Under the pieces are notes generated by a model. That model made no database searches and had not been told where the DNA came from. It was given only the letters and a program-made list of their open reading frames with translations. A program made the position numbers and the translations under genes. Of a stretch of 64,000 bases of DNA, positions 57,168 through 64,000 are shown piece by piece (position 1 is the stretch's first letter; every line of letters starts with the position of its first letter). Source of the stretch: Rhyzopertha dominica (Eukaryota; Arthropoda; Insecta; Coleoptera; Bostrichidae); contig QCXZ01000138.1 in the NCBI GenBank assembly GCA_025024175.1, positions 53,043,092-53,107,091 on the forward strand, written 5' to 3'.

Positions 57168-57355
57168 ATACAAAATTCATACTTCCTATTTGGTCATTTC
57201 TTGAAACGCTACTTGATGGCACTAGAAAAGAGGTGTTTCTGAAACACAAAAATGTTTGTAGGGTTCCTAAACGCCTTTTTCCCTTTCTTGGAGCTATCAT
57301 CAAGTTCCGAATCGACTTTTAAGATGGGGGTGCGAAAATAAAACAATCATCCTAC

Positions 57356-57806
57356 CTGCTAACCTATCCTTAACAACCTGCGAGGCGAAGGCGGCCGCAG
57401 CCGCCGACCTCTGCAGCACAGGGTCCAGCCCGAGCGTCCACGGCGTGAACACGGCCCCCGGGCTGCTGGGGCCCCCCAGGGGTCTGTGCGCGGGCACCCT
57501 CAGCACCCCCTGTCCATAGAAACCGGCCGGCACGAAAGCACCGACGCCGCCGCGGTGCTGCAGCGTCGCCTGCGTCTGGTACAGGCTGCACGGGAACTCG
57601 TTCTCCACTTTGCTCTCGANANTCTTCCCCAACAAGTTCGAAATGCTGAACGGCAGCGTCGGGTTCGTCGANGACGCGGNAACATTGTCCGGACTGCGGG
57701 AGCTCGAGCTCCTCGGGCTCCTGNGCTCACTGTCACTGCNGGACAGGCGGCTGTCGGTGTCCAGCACGTTGATCTCGTGGTCGTCTTCGAGCTCGCGGTC
57801 CGACAT
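57356..57806 (-). CDS. C15: C15 exon 1: N-terminal region with eh1-like motif
   Basis: The start ATG at 57806-57804 sits in AAAAAAATGTCG and opens an acidic MSDRELEDDHEINVLD segment. An earlier in-frame GTG is not favoured. A Ser/Arg-rich stretch (about 29-39) leads to LPFSISNLLGK, an eh1-like Groucho-binding motif at 53-60. A Gly/Pro/Ala-rich region follows, then FTPWTLGLDPVL and an Ala run before SQVVKDRLA. The donor is GCAG|GTAGGA, phase 1. The GC-rich composition is strikingly unlike the introns. Six ambiguous bases (57620, 57622, 57672, 57680, 57724, 57740) obscure a few residues but do not break the frame. The eh1-like motif predicts a repressor function. Confidence 0.92.
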
Positions 57807-58164
57807 TTTTTTGAAAAAATTTGGCGCGCGCTTTCTCACATTTCCCGCGGTGCGACGTGAACGGGACGTGACGGCGGACTGGCGGCCGTGCTTGCGGTTG
57901 CCATGGCATCGGAGCCTCGGAGCGGCTCTGGGCCCCCTTGCGATGATTGGCCAGATTCGTAATGCGGGCCACTCCCTCCACTTTTCCCATTGGATTAAAC
58001 TGATTCGGACTAAATTGAATATCTTTCTGTTAATTTTTTTTCGGATCAGGTAAGTGGTTTGACTGGCGTTCGGACGCTCTTTCCCCTACGCGTTTGGGTT
58101 CGACGCTTGAATGGAGATATCGATTACTTACCGGGTATTTGCTTTAACCAACCCCTTTACTCTA
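57807..58164 (-). promoter_or_regulatory. C15: C15 5' UTR and proximal promoter region
   Basis: CpG-rich DNA directly upstream of the start codon. On the minus strand it carries two CCAAT boxes (57946-57950 and 57989-57993) and an initiator-like TCAGTTT near 58000. I see no clear TATA box. An out-of-frame ATG in GCCATGGC lies near 57900 and could be an upstream start if the transcript includes it. Transcription start and any 5' UTR intron cannot be fixed from sequence. Confidence 0.45.
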
Positions 58165-58335
58165 TACAGGGTGTTATCTATTATAATAGCCTGCCAACAC
58201 TCATAAAAAACGGAATATTGAAAAATTAAACAAAGAATTGCACTTTCAGAACCCTGTAAGTCAAAAAACGAAATATAATTTCACTTCAAGAACATGCACC
58301 TGAATTTATGACATCCAATTTTGAAACATCCTGTA
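58165..58335. mobile_element. MITE-like element with TACAGGRTGTT ends
   Basis: It begins TACAGGGTGTT and ends AACATCCTGTA, an 11-bp terminal inverted repeat with one mismatch, around 171 bp of AT-rich non-coding DNA. Size and ends fit a non-autonomous DNA transposon. Single copies of a similar end occur near 8990 and 10543. Confidence 0.55.
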
Positions 58336-60323
58336 TTGGGTCCAATAATTTTTCACAAAATCAAATTCATTGCTAGCAAACATATTATGGACGTCGACCA
58401 CCGCAGTTAACTTGCAAGGAATGTAATTTTGTTGCTACGGAAGTTTAAAACCACAGACTTGAAGGATTAAACAGTAACAAATTTGAAGTTATAAATTTCC
58501 TTTAAACCTGGCGTCTTCCTAAACCTGTTTAAGTGTAATTAATTCAATATTTACTGTATCAAGATGTGTAATTCTGAATAATAGTGCAAGTGTAAACCAG
58601 CACAGCTAATTTTTGACTAGTGCATCAGGAGAGACAAAAAACGTTTCAAAGACAACATATAANTTCATCAGTAAATACTACAGTTAAAAATCCTGCAACA
58701 CACGAGATGACTTAAACTTACGTATAGTCTTTCTGCCTGAAGTTTAGCTTACCATAAAGCTAAATTTTGAGAATAACATTGACATCTAAGTTACTTTGTT
58801 AATACTGCATATTGTCAAAATTTTTGAAACGTACTAAACTGTAACAATTATTGCAAAACGCTGTAGAAAGCAATACCTAATAAAGAGAGAAGTGCAAACC
58901 ATGTACTTGTACGTTTTTACTTATTTTGCATTAAATTGTTTGTAGTGTTTTGTGAGTCCTGCTTTTTTCTTTCATAATTTCATAACTTCTTTCTGTTGTA
59001 TAAAGTTTTCTTGCATTACAATTACAGATTTCTACTTAAGATGGTTTTTGAACATCCATTAGAGGAGAACGTGTTGGATATGCGTTGTAATGTAATCTAA
59101 TTGAACAATTTGTAACTCACCTTGGAGAAAACGTAAGATATTTGACACATAAACATAACAACGAAGTTTATGAATCGTGTTTTATTTTAATAAAAATTGT
59201 GGAGCAGCTCTGCTTTTCCAAATTTTAATACTTAATTCATTTAAAAAAAACTACTTCTCTAACTAAATGTCAAAGTATATAAACGATTAACGGATTGACA
59301 CTTAATTCGTTTGTTTTCATTTGTCCATCGCTTATAGTCCATAAAATAAAACCATAAAATCCTAAATTCGTAAATAACATCAACAATGACCATATAAGTT
59401 AACAGTTTTTTTAGAACTATAGTAGATATAGCTACGTTAGAATCAAAATAGAAATAGAAATATAAGCATAGCTCTTACATTTTCTAATAATCATATTAAG
59501 TTTTACATTCTTCGAAAGGTAAAAAAATGGTCGATTTTTTTAAAACACAGCGAACTATGGTTTGAATTAGAATTATTATATTATATATTAATGATATTAT
59601 CTGATTCGGCACATCATTTTCTGCATCCATTTAGTTTACACTATGTAAAAATTAAAAATAACGACGTCTGAGGAATAAGAAGATGTTGGCAAAATTTGTT
59701 TTGTTTTCAAAAAACCAAGAAGTACATTAAATTGGGCTCATCTTTCCCCACTTGGCTTTCCTTCTATTTTCGGTAGTAATAAATGTGTATAAAAGACAGT
59801 ACTGATTTCGATCAGTATACTGTCCGTGTCAAGAAATCACTTCTACTTCAAAGTCAATTTTTTATTTTCTTGTTTTTCCAAACAGACCAATTAAATGAAC
59901 CTTTTTGCTACGCAAAATATGTAATGTACTTTGATACTTTGAGACAAAGGTTACCCAAAGATACACCTGTATTTAACTTTCACTAATATTTTATGAACGT
60001 CCAGGTTTAGTTAGACTTTAGTACCCATTCTTGCTGGTATCGATGAAGTATCGAAAAGTATCGATATCCGCTAAACAGAAAAAATTTCGGTACTTTCATT
60101 CGATACTGTTAATTCCCAATGAACCAAATCTTTTTGCAGACAACGGTTACAGCAAGTCTATAATTAAAACTTGATAGTTCTGGCTCAGTGAAAAAAAAAA
60201 GAGTTAAATTTTTTCTTGATTTTGAACTAAGTAATGATTAATTTTAACTTTAAAGTTTTTATCGTGCAGGCGGGCTCGCTTTGATTTAATTTTGTGAGAG
60301 TTTAACGCTGTAAACGTCTACAA
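58336..60323. other. C15 5' flank, AT-rich, no gene seen
   Basis: No coding sequence is recognised. Two TATCGAT motifs, one a full TATCGATA (60059-60066), lie at 60038-60066. This is the recognition sequence of the insect DREF factor, though two short matches may be chance. Confidence 0.35.
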
Positions 60324-60463
60324 AATGTTGACTTTGGAGCAAAGAATTTGTATAGTTCATTGTTGTGTTAGAATTTCTGTATTATAGAGGCGGTCATTGC
60401 AACTGGGCATGGTAAGTCCTACATTCAAAGACTTGAAAGACAAACCGAATCATACATTGGAAT
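60324..60463 (+). pseudogene. Possible transposon-encoded N-terminal fragment
   Basis: MLTLEQRICIVHCCVRISVL resembles the T(L/V)EQR..IV.......S motif at the start of a DUF4817-type helix-turn-helix found in insect transposase-like genes. Only about 20 residues match before the frame is lost and the solo LTR begins. Weak. Confidence 0.25.
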
Positions 60464-61332
60464 TGAAGTAACCAGGTATCTGATCTTCAAATTTCTGTAT
60501 TTTATTCATATTGCCTCTCAAAATGTTTAGTTCATATTTCGTATAGGTTTTGGGAATAGGGCATATTTGCAACGTTCGAGTGGGATCTTAATTGGAGGAG
60601 AAACAGATACGCTTTAGTTTGAATATGTTCCTTCAACTGTTCACAGGTTAGTACTGTTTCAATTTTTAAATTTTATTGTTCTGTTAATTAATTAATTAAT
60701 TACGATATACGCTGTATTTGGAGCCAATGGTAACATTGCAAGCTATGCTGTTGTAGTAGTCTTTTCTTTCAAACTATTTAAGTCATTTTCTTAACTGTAT
60801 TCTCGCACTCTTTGATTAGCTGTATCCACGCAGCAATATTATACGTGATGCTTGAAAGTGTGATGTTAGAGCCTTGATGTATGAACTAATATTTTCTCCC
60901 TTGCTGGGCAAACACCTGGTAAAAGAAAAACCAAGATTTTTGCACCAAACCATTCACCTATATAGCTGAGTTGCCTCCCGCGTGGCAACTCACTACCTGT
61001 GCTGACCATAGTCGGCTATGCTAACAAAAATCTCTTCAGTTTTGAATCTTGAGAGTGAAAGTGATATCGAACACAGATCTAGAATTGGCAGTTCATTCAT
61101 TGTTTTAAATAATAATTTTCAGCAGCATTGCTACAATTTGTTAACCCTCCAAATTTGATCTTGTTTAGTAATAAATTAGTTGTATTATTTATGATTACAT
61201 CAGATCTCCCTATTTACGTGAGTATAACCAGTGCATTGAAGGTACGTTTAATTAAAATAACACAACGTAGGTAAGTACTATAAGATCACTTTTCAATCTA
61301 AATCTCTACGAACCTGGGTATGTTACATTACA
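60464..61332 (+). repeat. Solo LTR, copy 3
   Basis: 869 bp starting TGAAGTAACC and ending GTTACATTACA, flanked by GAAT at 60460-60463 and 61333-61336. It is homologous to 14887-15834 and, inverted, to 1668-2598. TG...CA ends with a matching 4-bp target duplication are the clearest evidence that this family is a solo LTR. Confidence 0.7.
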
Positions 61333-61336
61333 GAAT

Positions 61337-62772
61337 GAAGGGATAAAAAAATGAAAAGACAACACTTTTTAGCAACGTTAACCAGGGCTTACATATCCAG
61401 ATATGTTAGAAAATTTTCTTAACGATGGGTTTGATGACTTAGAAATCAATTATCCATAAGACGGTTTTGTTGCACATTATTCTAGCACTTCTTCTTAATA
61501 AAGTTTTAATTGCAGATTTGCCGGTTTCGGAATAAGCAAAAAATCAAGAATAAAAATCAATTCTTTGTATCGGTAAGGCAAGTTGGTTTTGTTTGTGCCC
61601 TAGCATCACAAACGCGCCGTAATAACTGGGCAAGAAACGCCGAACGACCGCCGCCTGGAGCAAGACAGCGCTGTGTTTTGTTTCAGGAATTAATTGTGAT
61701 TTTTTTGCAGCGCAGGTATAAACTCTTTGCTTTTGTTTCTCGTCGGAGCCATTTTGATTTTCCGGGAATTGCTGTCCAATTATGCCCGCTCAACTGTTTA
61801 ATAAATGAATTACTCCTTTATAATGTAATTTTCTTTAAATTCGCCCGGCTGAATAATTGAACAGGTCTTTTTAATGGGAGCTCCTTTTTCACTTCAATCT
61901 GTCTCAAGCGGAGGTGGTCCGAAATTATACCGCGCTCTTTACCGTCCCTCATTCGTCTTCTCTTTTCATTTCCGTTATTGAGCTGCGTCGCGGCTGTTCT
62001 TGATTAAAAGCAGAGCCCAGGATGAGCTTGGATTTTATTTAAATGACGAAGTTTCGATGTATTAATTTGAGCATTTATTCGTACTCGAAGAACGGTTTTT
62101 AAGCAATTATAATTAATGCAATACACATTTTTTTGTCTTCCTTCTGGATTATCAGTTAAAAAAAAGTACTGAATATTAACTAAAATATATTCTACTTGAC
62201 TGTAAAAGTGATGTCTCTACCTAAACCAGTAATTCTTCATAGCTTTCTAAAAAAATGGCAGATTTCTTTTTTTTTACACTCACGATGGTTTGCAAGTTAA
62301 CACTAAATTAATTTGTGCGCGATTATTGTTCAGTTAGGTGGGACAATTTTTTACTATAATTGCGCAATTTCTTTTTAAAAAGTTTCGATTAAACAACAAT
62401 CTAACCGTGAATGTATTTTTATATATTATTTTGTCACTGTCCCAAGTTAGGCGTACATTTCTTAATTTGGGACAACTAATCGTTACAGAAAAATAATTAC
62501 AGAAATATTTTAGGAAGAAGTAAAAAGGAACAAAGAAAACGAACAAATGGACAAAAAAGACAAAACAAATCTTTTAATAAACAAATAAAACAAACATTCT
62601 GAGTTAAAATAAAAATGATCTTCGAACTTCACAAAAGAAATTGACAACATCCTAATTCAAGGAAAATTTATAGATATTTCTATTGCTAGAAAGTAGTTCC
62701 AATTTTCGTTACACTTCGTTTTTTTTTACAATTAGTCTATCTTCAACGTTCAACGTGTTTTTTTTGTCCTTT
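61337..62772. other. C15 5' flank with GC-richer island
   Basis: About 61590-62040 is GC-richer, with several AATTAA/TTAATT cores and no convincing frame (the 116-codon frame at 61510-61860 has no domain). 62040-62770 is AT-rich. No gene is seen. Confidence 0.4.
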
Positions 62773-63400
62773 TCAGTTTTGCAAAAGGTCCAGTAAGATT
62801 TCATCATCGTTGTCACGTATTTTAAGAATTTTTGCAATATAATTTTTAATAATTTCTTTATTGATTCCATCATTGTATTTCAGGTACACGACTACAAAAT
62901 CTCCTATTTCTAATTTTAATTGCAAGTTATGTTCAGTCTTTTGCTCAGTCTCATTCGGTGTACAGTCCATACTTTCTCTCGTGAACTTGGATATTTCTTT
63001 TTCAGAATCTACTTCGATTCTAGAAGAATCTTCCTCATCCATACCTGTGTCAGTATATCATGTAGTGGCAATATGGTCTGACAAATTATTTGCAGTTTGA
63101 CGATTGCTACTTTGTAAAATATTTTTGTTTGGACACTCCTTTCTTATTCCCTTCTTTTCCTTCTTTTCTGGCTCAGATAGGTTTTTTCCTTGTTTTTAGA
63201 GTTTCGGTGTGCAATGTGTATTTAAGAACATCCTCAAAGCTGTTAGTCCAAACATCAACACTTTCTGCCCTTTTTTTGAGGTAGACGCTTCAGGACTTAA
63301 TGGATATTTAGTAGATAAATTCCACTGGCTACAAAACCAGCTTGTAAACTTCGATCTGAATCCGATGCCATAATTTCTAAAACTTATTTTGGTTTTCATG
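62773..63400 (-). pseudogene. C-terminal tail of a pogo/jerky-like transposase
   Basis: On the minus strand, in changing frames: ASDSDRSLQAGFVASGIYLLNIH followed by LKRLPQKK (the GF(R/V)A(T/S)GI(Y)P(L/F)N motif that follows the DDE domain). Then DVWTNSFEDVLKYTLHTETL, a Lys-rich stretch with LSEPEKKEKKGIRKECP, one stop, and an 89-codon frame ending LEIGDFVVVYLKY, KNYIAKILKI, DDEILLDLLQN. The last part looks like a small SH3-like domain seen at the end of such proteins. The catalytic part is not present upstream. Confidence 0.6.
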
Positions 63401-64000
63401 AAAATACATCTTGGGGAATTGAACCATGTTATTTGTTCTTATAATCTTGAAGCAACTTTCTCCATGCTATTCTCAGGACTAAAGTAAGCACAGATGCAAA
63501 CTATTTGCAGGTAATGGCAAGAATTTTATATTAATTTCCATGTATTTATCAAGTACACAATTGAACGAGATTGTGGCCTATAATTTTTATAAGTTTCTTA
63601 AAGTAAGGCAACGCCATGTTAATAACCTACTCTTCTAACAATGGCCCCTCGAACCATACAGATTTTTACATCGCATTATGATGGTATCGACTTTGATATC
63701 AATATGTGTATGTCAGAAACTTCTAAAGGACAGAAATAGAATTAATGGTATTGCCTCCAATAGTCTAATTTTACGACTTCTTCTCGGACCGGCACAACTT
63801 CCAGTTCGCCCCGTGCCGTCCTAATGCGACAGGCTACTTTTTTATCACTTCCCCGATTGCTCCGTTCTGATTTAACTCGTTAATATTTGATCGGAGTCGG
63901 CTGCAAAACGCCAATTACTCCCGAAATTCTCGGAAGTTAAGAAGGGCCGCTGCGGCATAAAGATTTCAGGAGGGCTATATGGTAAAAGGGCGTCCTCTGG
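63401..64000. other. C15 5' flank, no gene seen
   Basis: 63760-64000 is GC-richer (TTGATCGGAGTCGGCTGC, CCAATTACTCC), like the islands inside the introns. It continues past the window. Confidence 0.35.

Larger units (their letters stand above)
11537..57806 (-). other. C15: C15 (clawless/TLX) locus, coding span
   Basis: Three coding exons on the minus strand (57806-57356, 39003-38775, 11753-11537) join to 897 nt, which is 298 codons plus stop. Exon 1 ends in phase 1 (G) and exon 2 begins CT, giving Ala151. Exon 2 ends AG and exon 3 begins G, giving Arg227, homeodomain position 57. The splice sites are G|GTAGGA, TTTCAG|CT, AG|GTAAGA and TTGCAG|G. Family knowledge: C15 is a homeodomain transcription factor of the TLX/HOX11 class. 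In Drosophila it patterns distal leg and antenna with Aristaless and lies in the NK homeobox cluster beside lbe and slou. No cluster neighbour is visible here, consistent with the large introns. Confidence 0.93.

Noticed and set aside
57486..58053. Long plus-strand frames (124 and 147 codons) over C15 exon 1
   Set aside because: Shadows of the GC-rich exon in other frames. The minus-strand frame carries conserved C15 motifs and correct splice phases.
1..64000. CRISPR array, operon or bacterial-type system
   Set aside because: No regularly spaced direct repeats, and gene structure and mobile elements are those of an insect nuclear genome.

Overview
The window is eukaryotic and almost certainly insect. 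It is AT-rich, has spliced genes with GT-AG introns, and carries BEL/Pao, Ty3/gypsy, Penelope-like, Tc1-like, pogo/jerky-like and non-LTR elements. The order of insect cannot be fixed from the sequence.

The only host gene I can support is a TLX-family homeobox gene, the orthologue of Drosophila C15 (clawless). It lies on the minus strand in three coding exons: exon 1 at 57356-57806, exon 2 at 39003-38775 and exon 3 at 11753-11537. Splice sites and phases agree at both junctions and give a 298-residue protein. It has an eh1-like repressor motif (residues 53-60), a homeodomain (171-230) with the TLX-type Thr47, and a short C-terminal tail. Intron 1 is 18.35 kb and intron 2 is 27.02 kb, so the locus covers about 46 kb of the 64 kb.

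Layout. 1-11.5 kb is 3' flank of C15: a Penelope-like element (PLE) interrupted by a solo LTR, a second PLE fragment, LINE fragments and a cluster of TTGTTTG motifs. 11.75-38.8 kb is intron 2. It holds two intact, very young LTR retrotransposons. One is a Ty3/gypsy element (16561-21745, same strand as C15, AGTA target duplication); the other is a BEL/Pao element (25737-31420, opposite strand, AACGG target duplication). By eye each has identical LTRs and one uninterrupted gag-pol frame. The intron also holds a decayed Tc1-like element with long terminal inverted repeats, a second solo LTR, and PLE copies including one PLE inserted into another with a 14-bp target duplication. 39.0-57.35 kb is intron 1, with decayed LINE, pogo/jerky-like, Tc1-like and PLE remnants. 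57.8-64 kb is the 5' flank of C15, with a MITE-like element, a third solo LTR and a degraded DDE transposase tail.

Between the transposons lie repeated blocks of raised GC that contain homeodomain-type ATTA sites and no coding potential. These are the natural candidates for C15 cis-regulatory DNA, but only cross-species alignment could show it. The most unusual signals are hammerhead-ribozyme-like motifs in two PLE families that share a non-canonical catalytic segment, the nested PLE with 128-bp inverted arms, and the C15-sense gypsy LTRs that carry splice-site-like sequences.
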